From an uncultured Oscillospiraceae bacterium (lineage in GTDB: Bacteria > Bacillota > Clostridia > Oscillospirales > Ruminococcaceae), in assembly GCA_900543705.1 (NCBI GenBank), contig UQSL01000002.1, forward strand, positions 1-64,000: a stretch of 64,000 nucleotides of DNA, read 5' to 3'. Of the stretch, positions 53,770 through 62,913 are shown piece by piece (the stretch's first letter is position 1; the number at the start of each line of letters is the position of its first letter). The translations under genes and the position numbers were made by a program. Under the pieces are notes generated by a model that was not told the DNA's origin, did no database searches, and was given only the letters and a program-made list of their open reading frames with translations.

Positions 53770-53806
53770 ACACCCGGCACGCCAGATTCAGCGTACCGGG
53801 TGTTGC
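53770..53806 (+). terminator. Terminator after the PBP gene
   Basis: ACACCCGG...ACGC pairs with GCGT...CCGGGTGT around a short loop. A weak TTGC follows. Confidence 0.65.
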
Positions 53807-54178
53807 TGACATGGGGCGCACCCATTGCTGCTAGGACAACGCACGGATGGAGAGCTTTTTCGCCACGCCCGACAAAGAGATGATCTGCCGCATGCCGTAT
53901 TCCCGCATGAAACGCCAGCGGACGCCGTATCAGATTTTCTCTGGATCGAAACCTACCATTACCGCCTGCGCCGCAATACGGCAAAAAGAGGGCAATCTTC
54001 CATCGATGCTCGAACGTTCCGGCTTCCACGTTCATCCCGCTGCCGGCGGATCCTCTTTTCATGGGTGTACGGTTTTCTTGACTATTTCAGTATAGAAGAA
54101 TGTAATCTCCAATCACATGGCCAAATCCTTGCGATTTGACAAGAAATAAGCTGCTACCGACAGGCAGCAGCTTTCACG
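53807..54178. other. Intergenic DNA without a recognised gene
   Basis: About 370 bases. Frames of 80-105 residues exist on the plus strand, but none has a ribosome site or a recognisable motif. Confidence 0.45.
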
Positions 54179-54673
54179 TCATATTTTATCATTAAATTTA
54201 TATCCAATCCCCCATATTGTTTGTATGTATTCCGGAGCATCCGGATTTGGCTCTATTTTCTTTCGCAGTTTTCGGATAAAGGACATAATATTGTTGTCAT
54301 CCAGTAGATAATCGCTTTCCCAGACGGCCTGATAAATCTGTTCCTTTGTGAACACCTCGCCACGGTTACGGGCTAGAAAATACAGAATATCAAATTCCTT
54401 TGGCGTAAGCATGATTTCCATATTATCACGGATAACCTTGCGGGATTTGGGATAGATGGCAAGTGTTCCACAGAGGATTGTGCCGGTTGCAGGAACAGGA
54501 GATTCAGCACCAAGCTCCAACATAAGAGAGCTTGCCTTTCCACTCATTAAATCCCCAATACCTTCCAGCAGGTCCTTCGCTCCTGCTGTATCCGGTGCAG
54601 AGGTATGGAGCTTCTCATACAGCCATTTTGCAAGGGAGGAATCCAGATTGACAAAACCAATATTTTTTTTCAT
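54179..54673 (-). CDS. Winged-helix regulator without a working receiver domain
   Basis: A 164-residue protein whose C-terminal ~100 residues are an OmpR-type winged helix (TPKEFDILYFLARNRGEVFTKEQIYQAVW, IMSFIRKLRKKIEP, IQTIWGIGYKF). The N-terminal 65 residues are helical and lack the receiver hallmarks (acidic pair, phospho-Asp, switch Lys). It follows the mgtA gene by 17 bases on the same strand, so the pair is an operon. It could be an unphosphorylated regulator of that operon; inference only. Confidence 0.8.
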   Translation of the reverse strand: MKKNIGFVNLDSSLAKWLYEKLHTSAPDTAGAKDLLEGIGDLMSGKASSLMLELGAESPVPATGTILCGTLAIYPKSRKVIRDNMEIMLTPKEFDILYFLARNRGEVFTKEQIYQAVWESDYLLDDNNIMSFIRKLRKKIEPNPDAPEYIQTIWGIGYKFNDKI

Positions 54674-54690
54674 AATAGATTCCCCCTTTC

Positions 54691-57345
54691 TCAGAATAGC
54701 TCATGATATTTTTTCACATACCAGCCTTTCGCTATTGTAACCAACAGTAAGTAAAATACTACCACAGCTATTAGGAAGCCAAAATAGGTTGGCGGCAATG
54801 CTATCAGTCCAATTAAGCCTCCAATCGGTGTAAGTGTCAGAACGGTAAAAATTAAAATTCCCAACGTTGTGACAAACATAACTGGAAAGGACGGCTTGCT
54901 CTGGAACAGCGGCACTTTTCTAGTACGGAGCAGATGCAAAATCAACACCTGCGTCCACATAGATTCCAGGAACCACCCGGTCTGGAACATGGCAATGAAC
55001 TTTGCCTGTTCACCTGTCCCGGCAAGAGAAGCAAAACTCCCACCGCAGATAGAAGGACAAAGGACAAAAAACAGAAAGACAAAAGTCAAAATGTCAAAGA
55101 TGGAGCTGATTGGCCCGAAGAACCGCATAAAACGTCCCAGCGTTCGGCCAGACCATTCCAGCGGCCGCGAGCAGGTATCCTCGTCCACGTTATCCCACGG
55201 AAGGACAAGGCACAGTGTATCATAGAGCAGATTCAGTAAAAGCAGCTGAACCGATGTGATTGGTAAAAATGGCAGAAACACACTGGCAATAACAATGGCA
55301 AAAATATTTCCAAAATTTGAGGACGCCGTAATTCTGATGTATTTGGACATATTGGAAAAAGCTTTGCGCCCTTCCAGAATACCTTCTTCCAGTACATTCA
55401 AATCTTTTTTCAGTAGAATTACATCTGCATTCTCCTTGACAGCTTCCGCCGCTGTATCGACTGAGATTCCCACATCTGCTTCTACAATAGCGGGGAGGTC
55501 GTTCATTCCATCCCCTAAAAAGCCGACAGTATGACCGTTGTCCTTCAGTGTTTTCAGAATCCGTACCTTTTGTTTAGGAGAAAGCTCTGCAAAAACAGTG
55601 GCTCGCTCGATTCGAATTGGTGCTTCATTGTCAATCAGGTTTTCCAGCTCTGCTCCAGTCAGAATCTCTGTTGTATCAATCCCCAGCCGGCGACAGATTG
55701 AAGCAGCAACGCTTTTCTGATCCCCGGTTAACACTTTTACCCCAACATGGAGCGATTGCAATTTTCCGATGGCACTTGCAGCGCTTTTCTTTGGGGCATC
55801 GAAGAATGCCAGATAACCCAATAGAATAAAATCCTGCTCATCATCAACACTTAAACTTTCCTGTTTCAGCTTTTTATAGGCGATTGCCAAAACCTTCATG
55901 CCGTCCTCAAACATTTCGTCCACAACGGCGTGAACAATGGAGAGTCCATCAGCCTCTATTGCACTACACTTGCCGTGATATTCAATATGGCTACAGCGTC
56001 TGCACACTTCGTCAATGCTACCCTTGATAATAAGCAGATTTTCCCCGCCGTCTTTCACAAGTACACTGGCAAATTTCCGTTCGTAGTCAAAGGGCAACTC
56101 ATCCAGCTTAGGATGCTCTTTCGCAAACATTTCAAAATGCTCACTTCGCCCTGGCATTTCTCTACATTTTAGGATTCCGGTATCCAGATGGTTTTTGACT
56201 CCTGTATGATAGAGACTGTTCAGATAGGCAAAATCCAGGACTTTTTCACTTTCGTTTCCGAGAATATCCATATAATATTCCAGAAGAACAGTATCACCTG
56301 TCAAGGTGCCGGTTTTATCCACACACAGAATATCCATGCTGCCAAAGCCCTGCATCGCATTGATATTCTTTACCACAGTTTGCTTTTGGCTCATGGTAGT
56401 ACTGCCTTTTACAAGGCAGGCGTTAATGACCATTGGCAGCATTTCCGGGGTCAGGCCAACGGCAACGGACAATGAAAACAGGAAAGCCAAGAACCAGTCT
56501 CCCTTGGTAAGACCACAGGCAATAAAAATAATGGGAACAAGAATCGCCATAAAACGAATCAGCACCCATGCAATGGAGTTTGCACCCTGATCGAATCCAT
56601 TTTTATGGTTCCTTTCTGTTTCAACAAATCCACCATAAACGGTATCATGGCCGACTGCCAGCACCACCCCTTCGGCTGTACCGCCAATCACGGTAGAACC
56701 CATGAAGGCAATATTACTATATTCCGCGTACGAATATGACTGCTTCGCTGAGATAAATTCCGCATTTTTTTCCAGAACAGCACTTTCCCCGGTTATGACC
56801 GATTGAGAAACAAAGAGGTCAGTTGTAGCAGTCAGGCGAATATCTGCCGGAACACAGTCTCCGGCAAACAGTCGAACCGTATCGCCGACTACAAGCTCGG
56901 AAGAAGGAATGCCGAACCATTTGCCGTTTCGATGTACTGACACATTAGAATTAACCAGTCTTGTCAAATGTTCAGAAATATGCTTGGAACGCATTTCCTG
57001 TATGAACCGCACAATACCGCTAATGAGCAACATACATAAAATGATCATTACGGTAGTACCATTGCGACTGAAATTGGAAGCAAGCAGAACATCTGTTACA
57101 AAAGAAATACTTGCCAGCACAAATAAGATAATGGTAAACGGATTGATAAAAGCCCTCCGCAGACGTAAGAAGATGGTATCTGTCGTGCGACCGATTAAAA
57201 TATTACTACCGTATCGTTCACGGCTTTTTTGAACCTGTTCTTCGTTATATCCATTCCCGGAAATTTGAAAGTCCTGATACAGCGCATCGGCTTGTGTATG
57301 GGCATAGTGATGAACCCGTTCGTGAATGGAATCGCCACCTTTCAT
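54691..57345 (-). CDS. mgtA: P3B-type Mg2+-importing ATPase
   Basis: An 884-residue P-type ATPase. Order: N-terminal cytoplasmic part, helix pair near 60-110, actuator loop with VITGESA, membrane part with LTPEMLPMVINACLVKGSTTM, phosphorylation motif DKTGTLTGD, nucleotide region, hinge LGDGMNDLPAIVEADVGISVDTA, and six C-terminal helices. LTPEMLPMI and GMNDLPA point to the MgtA/MgtB Mg2+ group rather than Ca2+ pumps. The ATG at 57345 has GGAGG 8 bases upstream; a TTG at 57360 overlaps that site. No M-box riboswitch is seen in the short leader. Confidence 0.93.
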   Translation of the reverse strand: MKGGDSIHERVHHYAHTQADALYQDFQISGNGYNEEQVQKSRERYGSNILIGRTTDTIFLRLRRAFINPFTIILFVLASISFVTDVLLASNFSRNGTTVMIILCMLLISGIVRFIQEMRSKHISEHLTRLVNSNVSVHRNGKWFGIPSSELVVGDTVRLFAGDCVPADIRLTATTDLFVSQSVITGESAVLEKNAEFISAKQSYSYAEYSNIAFMGSTVIGGTAEGVVLAVGHDTVYGGFVETERNHKNGFDQGANSIAWVLIRFMAILVPIIFIACGLTKGDWFLAFLFSLSVAVGLTPEMLPMVINACLVKGSTTMSQKQTVVKNINAMQGFGSMDILCVDKTGTLTGDTVLLEYYMDILGNESEKVLDFAYLNSLYHTGVKNHLDTGILKCREMPGRSEHFEMFAKEHPKLDELPFDYERKFASVLVKDGGENLLIIKGSIDEVCRRCSHIEYHGKCSAIEADGLSIVHAVVDEMFEDGMKVLAIAYKKLKQESLSVDDEQDFILLGYLAFFDAPKKSAASAIGKLQSLHVGVKVLTGDQKSVAASICRRLGIDTTEILTGAELENLIDNEAPIRIERATVFAELSPKQKVRILKTLKDNGHTVGFLGDGMNDLPAIVEADVGISVDTAAEAVKENADVILLKKDLNVLEEGILEGRKAFSNMSKYIRITASSNFGNIFAIVIASVFLPFLPITSVQLLLLNLLYDTLCLVLPWDNVDEDTCSRPLEWSGRTLGRFMRFFGPISSIFDILTFVFLFFVLCPSICGGSFASLAGTGEQAKFIAMFQTGWFLESMWTQVLILHLLRTRKVPLFQSKPSFPVMFVTTLGILIFTVLTLTPIGGLIGLIALPPTYFGFLIAVVVFYLLLVTIAKGWYVKKYHELF

Positions 57346-57439
57346 CCTTCTCGCCTCCAAACAGTTTTCTATATCATACCACAGAAAGGAACAGGTTGCT
57401 TCATTGAAATCTTGCTTTTTTCTTGATTAAGATTGCAAG

Positions 57440-57975
57440 CAATGGAAAGGAATAACCTTTCCGCTTGTTGGGGCGTTCCCCATGCCCCCGGCTGGGCGGC
57501 GTAGCTGAAATGAACCCAAAAAGTTGGATTAAGCAGCAAATCCAGACCTGTTCTCCGTAAAGCCGATGCCGCAGGCGGTCTAACTTCCGGTGGTTCTGCC
57601 GCCGGATCGATAGATGGATCAATATGATTCTTATTAGTATGGATTGTGTCCGTTTTTCGGAAGTCAAGACTTCCGCCTTCCGGGTGAAGTTCTTGACATA
57701 GAGTTTTGTGGGGCGATCCTGACCCTGCTTCTAGTGTTCGATCGCCCACCTTGTCCAGCTCGGGAAAGAGCGCCACGGCTTGTGGCCGCAGCACATCCTT
57801 CATCGCTTCCTCCAGGGTGAAGGTAATAAATACCCGGTTCTGCTCGTCCAGCCAGCCCTTGCGTGCGGAAAGCCCATGCGGTCTAACATCAGACCGTTCA
57901 AGATTTTGGCGTCTGCTTTGTCTAACGGAAACCGGGATCGGTGAACAACATCTTGGGAATCCGGTAAAAGGTATC
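57440..57975 (-). pseudogene. Decayed replication initiator protein A of a plasmid or ICE
   Basis: Pieces in different minus-strand frames line up with the RepA family of clostridial conjugative elements: FYRIPKMLFTDPGFR (ending near 57925), DAKILNGLMLDRMG, then LSARKGWLDEQNRVFITFTLEEAM and ALFPELDKVG, then PTKLYVKNF and a degenerate tail. At least two frameshifts separate them. No other gene of such an element is left beside it. Confidence 0.7.
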
Positions 57976-58196
57976 ATGTTTTTACCCACTTTCCCGGGAC
58001 GGCTGCCCGGAATAGGCGCGTTCAACTTCTTTTGATCCTTTTTTGTAAATAAATCATTGGCCCTTGCAAAAAGGTAGGAATTTCCCACGGTATTTGCCTA
58101 CAGAAATTCGGCACGAGGGATGGTTTCACTCTTTTCTTTTTGTTTCTTTTCGCAGCGGAACGAAAGACCTGCTGTCAGCGGCCTAGGTAAGAGGAA
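57976..58196. other. Gap right of the RepA remnant
   Basis: About 220 bases, perhaps further decayed element sequence; a minus-strand frame opens near 58088 but has no recognisable start region. Confidence 0.35.
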
Positions 58197-59384
58197 TTAC
58201 AGGATCTTATCCTCATCGGATTCCATACAGGAACGGTAGATGGCCAGCACATCCTCCTTATTCAAAGGGACATATGCGTTGGAAAGCCGGTCATTTGCGG
58301 CCTTTTCTGCCATCTCCTCTAGATGCTCCCCGGTCACACCAAGTTCCGAGAGGGTGCCCGGCAGGCCAAGCGAAAGGAAGAAATCCCGGGTCATGGCGAT
58401 GGCGGTCTCCGCAAGTTCCACATCCGGCAGGTCAGGATCGATGTCAAGGACATTCCTGCCATAGTCGGCGAATTTTCCGACGGTATCTGGGCTGATGATG
58501 TATTCCATCCAGGCCGGAGTCAACACAGCGAGCCCTGCACCATGGGTGATGTCATGGTAAGCGCTTAAGGGGTGCTCCATCGGGTGGCAGCTCCAGTTGC
58601 CGCCTTTGCCGGAACCAAGCAGGCCGTTTAATGCCAGGGAAGAGGCCCACATCAGGTTGGCACGCGCTTCATAGTTGTCCGGTTCTTCCACCGCAATGGG
58701 GCCGTACTCAAAGCAGGTCTTGAGCAGTCCCTCTGCCATGTGATCCTGCACTGCTGCGTGTTCTATGTAGCTGAAATATCCCTCAAAGATATGGCTCATA
58801 ATGTCCGCGACACCGCTTGCCGTCTGGAAAGCGGGTACGGTATAGGTAAATGTTGGATCAAGTACCGAGCAGACCGGGCGCAGCAGCTCGGATTTGATAG
58901 CCTTTTTGTCCTTTGTCTGCGGGTTGGAGATAACCCCGTTGCCGTTCATCTCCGAGCCAGTGGCGGCAATCGTGAGAACCGTATAGAGTGGAAGCGTCTG
59001 TTTCACCTTCCCGTTGTCGAGCACCAGATCCCAGGGATCTCCGTCGTAGAAGACGCCCGCACACACGGCCTTGCAGCAGTCGATGACGCTTCCGCCTCCG
59101 ACTGCAAGCACTGCGTCCACGTGATGGGTGCAGCACAACCGGATGCCTTCGCATACCGAACTGAGCTTTGGGTTCGGCTCAATGCCGGACAGCTCGATAT
59201 AGGAAATGCCCTGTTTGTGGAGCAGTTCGGTTACCTGCACATAAATACCGTTTGTCTTTACGGAGTTCCCGCCATATGCCAAGAGCACGGTTTTAACACG
59301 ATCCGGAAAATACTCGGTTAGCCTGGAAAGGGCTCCTGCTCCAAACAAAATCCGGGTGGGTGCATAAAAGTTGAAATTTTCCAT
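58197..59384 (-). CDS. Iron-containing alcohol dehydrogenase (butanol dehydrogenase type)
   Basis: A 395-residue Fe-ADH. Visible: FYAPTRILFGAGAL at the start, the cofactor segment VDAVLAVGGGSVIDCCKAV, AATGSEMNGNGVISN, the metal residues in GVADIMSHIFEGY, CHPMEHPLSAYHDITHGAGLAVL. It resembles BdhA/YqhD-type NAD(P)H-dependent aldehyde reductases. The ATG at 59384 follows GGAGG by 7 bases. It is divergent from gntR-deoC, whose aldolase releases acetaldehyde; reduction of that acetaldehyde is a plausible role. Confidence 0.9.
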   Translation of the reverse strand: MENFNFYAPTRILFGAGALSRLTEYFPDRVKTVLLAYGGNSVKTNGIYVQVTELLHKQGISYIELSGIEPNPKLSSVCEGIRLCCTHHVDAVLAVGGGSVIDCCKAVCAGVFYDGDPWDLVLDNGKVKQTLPLYTVLTIAATGSEMNGNGVISNPQTKDKKAIKSELLRPVCSVLDPTFTYTVPAFQTASGVADIMSHIFEGYFSYIEHAAVQDHMAEGLLKTCFEYGPIAVEEPDNYEARANLMWASSLALNGLLGSGKGGNWSCHPMEHPLSAYHDITHGAGLAVLTPAWMEYIISPDTVGKFADYGRNVLDIDPDLPDVELAETAIAMTRDFFLSLGLPGTLSELGVTGEHLEEMAEKAANDRLSNAYVPLNKEDVLAIYRSCMESDEDKIL

Positions 59385-59483
59385 CTGGGCGCCTCCATTT
59401 TTCATTCTTCTTCCATTTAACCGCAAATACAGGGCGGATTCAATAGAAAATTTGTGAATATGCTGCAAGATACGAATCCTGAT

Positions 59484-59512
59484 TTGCCTCAGAGCGGGTT
59501 TTGTAGTAAAAT
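59484..59512 (+). promoter_or_regulatory. Promoter of gntR-deoC
   Basis: TTGCCT (59484-59489) and TAAAAT (59507-59512) are spaced 17 bases, followed by the GGGGGAG ribosome site of the regulator. Confidence 0.6.
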
Positions 59513-59548
59513 AAAAAAATTATATAGAACATTTGGGGGAGAAAAAAA

Positions 59549-60271
59549 TTGGGACAGCCTGTGTACAGACAATTATATGAAACATTAAAACAGGATATCC
59601 TGGAGGAAAAATATAAAATTGGGGAAATGCTTCCGCCGGAAGGGCAGCTTGAACAGCTTTTTTCGGTCAGCCGGATTACGATTCGGCGCGCGGTTTCCAT
59701 GCTTGCACAGGAAGGCTTTGTCGAGGTCAAACAGGGTAGGGGGACAATGGTGCTCGATTTCAAGGCAAAGCAGGATTTAAAGCAGGTGACCTCCGTAACG
59801 GAGACACTACGTAAAAAGGGGTATACGGTTAGCGTCGGAAGCATGTATATTGACTTTATGGAGGCACCGCAGTATGTCGCTCAGGCGCTGATGCTTGACA
59901 AGGACAAACGAGTCGCACGGGTCCAGCGCATCCAAAACGCAAACGGCTCGCCGATTGCCATCATGGTAAACTATATCCCGGCGACAATTGTGCCGGGCTT
60001 TGAGGAATATACCAACCAGTTTTGTGGGCTCTATCAGTTTCTGGAAGAACGGTACCACCTTGTGATTGAAGAGGTGCACGATAAAATCTTTGCAAAAAAT
60101 GCGGATTTCACTGAGGCTCAGATGCTGGGCGTGCCGGTCGGGGAGGCGCTGCTCTGCTTTTATCGCACTTGTTACCAGAGTGGCAGGCCTGTCTGTTTTG
60201 ACGACGCCAAGCTCATTGGGAAAAAATATGAGGTGGAAAACCGTGTAAGCGGCAGGATGCGGGTATACTAA
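59549..60271 (+). CDS. GntR family regulator with UTRA domain
   Basis: A 240-residue regulator: an N-terminal winged helix (VYRQLYETLKQDILEEKYKIGEMLPPEGQL, VSRITIRRAVSMLAQEGFVEVKQGRGTMV) and a C-terminal UTRA ligand domain (VARVQRIQNANGSPIAIMVNYIP ... EALLCFYRTCYQSGRPVCFDDA). HutC/FarR subgroup. The start is TTG, 59549, behind GGGGGAG. It is followed by deoC in 26 bases, so it probably controls this operon and perhaps the divergent dehydrogenase in response to a sugar phosphate or nucleoside product. Confidence 0.9.
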   Translation: MGQPVYRQLYETLKQDILEEKYKIGEMLPPEGQLEQLFSVSRITIRRAVSMLAQEGFVEVKQGRGTMVLDFKAKQDLKQVTSVTETLRKKGYTVSVGSMYIDFMEAPQYVAQALMLDKDKRVARVQRIQNANGSPIAIMVNYIPATIVPGFEEYTNQFCGLYQFLEERYHLVIEEVHDKIFAKNADFTEAQMLGVPVGEALLCFYRTCYQSGRPVCFDDAKLIGKKYEVENRVSGRMRVY

Positions 60272-60297
60272 TCGGACCAAGAGTCAGGAGGAAAGCA

Positions 60298-60987
60298 ATG
60301 GAGGACAGAAGTTTTTTATGTGAACTTGCCGCACATCTGGATTTCAGCTGTGTTCAGGCGCAAAACACCAAGGCTGATATCGACGAGATGATTGACGCGG
60401 CGAAGGCCTATCGCCCTGCGGCAGTCTTCACTCTGCCCTGCTATACCCCTTATCTTGCAGCGCGCCTGAAAGGATCAGCTGCAAAAACCGTCCGGCTCGG
60501 TGGAGTAGTGGGCTTTCCCTCTGGCGCTCAGAGTATGGAAGCGAAATGCTTTGAGGCAAAGGAACTGCTGGCCCTAGGCTGCCGAGAGCTTGACATGGTC
60601 ATGGCCATCGGAAAGCTTAAAGACGGAGACGCCGATTATGTCCGGGAGGATATCCGCAGGATTGTAGAACTTGCTGGGACTGTTCCGGTCAAGGTCATTG
60701 TGGAAGCAGGCTATCTGACCGATGAAGAGCTTACCCTTGCTTGCCGGACGGCGGTACAGGCGAACGCGGGCTTTGTTAAGACAGGAACGGGTTGGTCGGG
60801 CATCCCCTCCACGGTCGAGATGGTGCAAAAGATGAAGCAGGCGGTGGGTAACGCCGCCAAAGTCAAAGCCGCAGGCGGCGTGCGCACGCTTGACACCGTT
60901 TTGCGGATGTATGAAGCGGGCTGTGAGCGGTTTGGCATCGGCACAAAATCCGCTGTCCGGATTTTGAAAGAAGCGGAGAAATATTAA
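60298..60987 (+). CDS. deoC: Deoxyribose-phosphate aldolase
   Basis: A 229-residue class I aldolase that splits 2-deoxyribose-5-phosphate into glyceraldehyde-3-phosphate and acetaldehyde. Visible: VGFPSGAQSMEAKCFEA, the acidic ELDMVMAIG, KVIVEAGYL, the Schiff-base lysine in FVKTGTGW, and KAAGGVRT with the second lysine. Its products can enter glycolysis through gapdh and, for acetaldehyde, be reduced by an alcohol dehydrogenase. AGGAGG precedes the ATG. Confidence 0.94.
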   Translation: MEDRSFLCELAAHLDFSCVQAQNTKADIDEMIDAAKAYRPAAVFTLPCYTPYLAARLKGSAAKTVRLGGVVGFPSGAQSMEAKCFEAKELLALGCRELDMVMAIGKLKDGDADYVREDIRRIVELAGTVPVKVIVEAGYLTDEELTLACRTAVQANAGFVKTGTGWSGIPSTVEMVQKMKQAVGNAAKVKAAGGVRTLDTVLRMYEAGCERFGIGTKSAVRILKEAEKY

Positions 60988-61042
60988 AAAAGTAAATATT
61001 GGGTCTTTATCAGGAGTGCCGCCAGAAAAGGAGAAATGGAAC

Positions 61043-61370
61043 ATGCTTGACCGGATGATTCTCATTATGCGCTGTGACCATGCCGATGAGAGAGTTTCCT
61101 CTCCCGCAGGGGTATTTTATCCGATATTATCAGCCCGGAGAGGAAGATGACTGGGCTGCAATGGAATGGAAAATCGGGGATTTTTCCAGCCCCGTCTCAG
61201 CGAAAACGTATTTTCTGGATAAGTACGGCTCTGAGCAGGAGAACCTGGAAAGGCGGTGGTATGGGGAATCCCCGGTGTACCTACACATACAGCCTTGGAG
61301 CTACCGAGCAGTCGGCCTATATAGCTCCTATGGGTTTCGCCTGGCAAAACAGGATAGTTTTGCAGGATAG
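61043..61370 (+). pseudogene. Broken GNAT acetyltransferase
   Basis: A good GGAGAAATGGA site and ATG at 61043 open LDRMILIMRCDHADE, the typical start of a clostridial GNAT group. The frame then shifts; the second frame (from about 61085) reads REFPLPQGYFIRYYQPGEEDDW and ends QPWSYRAVGLYSSYGFRLA. The middle ~60 residues with the acetyl-CoA motif are deleted. Inactive remnant. Confidence 0.7.
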
Positions 61371-61539
61371 GAATACCAGTTGAGCAGGCCGTCCTCCTTA
61401 AGAGTACATTCCAATAGACGCTTTCCAAAAGCTTTTGTCAATGCGGAATCGTGACTGTTTTTCGGGAATTTTACTGTATCGATTTTTGCAGTTCCTCCTG
61501 GCAGGTATCATCGTAAGACCAGGAGGGTAAAATTTATAA
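61371..61539. other. Short gap before the DNA-repair-type operon
   Basis: Nothing gene-like is seen. An imperfect inverted repeat (CCTCCTGG / CCAGGAGG around 61495-61526) could end upstream transcription. Confidence 0.4.
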
Positions 61540-61551
61540 GAACAAATGTTT
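61540..61551 (+). promoter_or_regulatory. LexA-like (SOS) box
   Basis: GAACAAATGTTT matches the Gram-positive LexA consensus GAAC-N4-GTTC in 11 of 12 positions counting the spacer. It overlaps the -35 box of the operon promoter, a position suited to repression. Confidence 0.6.
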
Positions 61552-61578
61552 GCAATTCTACACGGTTTGTGGTATGAT
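61550..61578 (+). promoter_or_regulatory. Promoter of the radical SAM/DUF4130 operon
   Basis: TTGCAA (61550-61555) and TATGAT (61573-61578) are spaced 17 bases, 30 bases before the first ATG. Confidence 0.7.
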
Positions 61579-61607
61579 AGAGAAAACAGAGGAAACGAGG
61601 GTAAAAG

Positions 61608-62903
61608 ATGCTGCGGACTTTGGAAAAACTTCAGATATTGTCAGATGCGGCAAAGTATGATGTCTCCTGTTCCTCCAGCGGGAACCGGCGCGGAGGAGCA
61701 GCAGGCAAGCTCGGCAGTGCGCTTCCCGCAGGCTGCTGTCACACCTGGACAGAGGACGGTCGCTGCGTTTCCCTGCTCAAGGTGCTGATGAGCAACGCGT
61801 GCAGCTACGACTGCGTTTACTGCGTCAACCGCTGTTCGAACGACGTACCGCGCGCGGCGTTTTCCCCTAGGGAGCTTGCAGATCTGACCATCGAGTTTTA
61901 TCGCCGCAACTACATCGAGGGGCTGTTTCTCAGTTCCGCAGTGGTCAAAAGTCCGGACTATACCATGGAGCGGATGATTCAGGTGCTGAAAATCCTGCGG
62001 CTCGAATACGGTTTTCGTGGGTATATCCATGCGAAAATCATCCCGTCGAGCGCGCCGGAGCTGCTGGAGGAAATCGGCTGCCTGGCAGACCGAATCAGCG
62101 TGAACATGGAGTTTGCGACGCCCCGCTCCCTCGCCCTGCTGGCAGGGGACAAAACCCATCAAGAGATTTTGAAGCCCATCTCCTATATCCGGCAGCGCAG
62201 TGTGCAGAGCGGGCGGGAGCTCGTCCGCTACCGGCACGCAAAGGCGTTCGCTCCTGCAGGACAGACGACGCAGGTGATTATCGGCGCAACGCCGGAGCGC
62301 GATGAGCTGCTACTGCGCATGAGCGAGGGGATGTACAAAAAGTTTGGGTTAAAGCGGGTGTATTACTCCGCCTATATCCCGATTATCGCCGATTCCAAGC
62401 TTCCCGCGGTCACGACGATGCCCCCTCTTCGGCGGGAACACCGGCTGTATCAGGCAGACTGGCTGCTGCGCTTTTACGGATTTGAAAGCCACGAAATCCT
62501 GGACGAGGGACACCCGGACCTCGACTTGGAGGTAGACCCGAAAATCAGCTATGCGCTGCGCCATCCGGAGCTTTATCCAGTAGAGATAAACCGGGCGGAT
62601 TACCAGATGCTCCTGCGGGTCCCGGGCATCGGGGTGACAAGTGCAAAACGCATTGTGGAGGCGAGGCGGTACGCCTCCCTGGATGAGCTTGCGCTCAGGA
62701 GAATCGGGATCGTGTTCAAACGTGCGAAGTACTTTATCACAGTCAAGGGAAAGTTTTTTGGGGAGTGTACGCCGGACAATCCCTACCTGCGGGAGGTTTT
62801 GCGAGACCGGGAGAATTTCTCCCAAATATCACTGTACGACATGCCCATGTTCTCCGGATTTTCCCAAAAAAGTCCGGAGTCGGTCCGGGCGCTGTTGCGA
62901 TAG
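61608..62903 (+). CDS. Putative DNA modification/repair radical SAM protein
   Basis: A 431-residue protein of the TIGR03916 type. The radical SAM cluster cysteines are in NACSYDCVYCVNRCS (about residues 62-76). The end carries a helix-hairpin-helix (MLLRVPGIGVTSAKRIVEARRY, near 329-350), a sequence-independent DNA-binding unit. The family always pairs with a DUF4130 protein and is thought to act on DNA, but the reaction is not known. GAGGGTAAAAG lies before the ATG. A LexA-like box overlaps the promoter, supporting a DNA-damage role. Confidence 0.9.
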   Translation: MLRTLEKLQILSDAAKYDVSCSSSGNRRGGAAGKLGSALPAGCCHTWTEDGRCVSLLKVLMSNACSYDCVYCVNRCSNDVPRAAFSPRELADLTIEFYRRNYIEGLFLSSAVVKSPDYTMERMIQVLKILRLEYGFRGYIHAKIIPSSAPELLEEIGCLADRISVNMEFATPRSLALLAGDKTHQEILKPISYIRQRSVQSGRELVRYRHAKAFAPAGQTTQVIIGATPERDELLLRMSEGMYKKFGLKRVYYSAYIPIIADSKLPAVTTMPPLRREHRLYQADWLLRFYGFESHEILDEGHPDLDLEVDPKISYALRHPELYPVEINRADYQMLLRVPGIGVTSAKRIVEARRYASLDELALRRIGIVFKRAKYFITVKGKFFGECTPDNPYLREVLRDRENFSQISLYDMPMFSGFSQKSPESVRALLR

Positions 62904-62913
62904 GAGGATACCG

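Noticed and set aside
53825..54139. Possible small genes in the gap after the PBP
   Set aside because: Frames of 80-105 residues overlap each other, lack ribosome sites and show no motif.
57346..57439. M-box magnesium riboswitch upstream of mgtA
   Set aside because: The leader is under 100 bases and shows none of the conserved M-box blocks; only a TATGAT -10-like box is seen.
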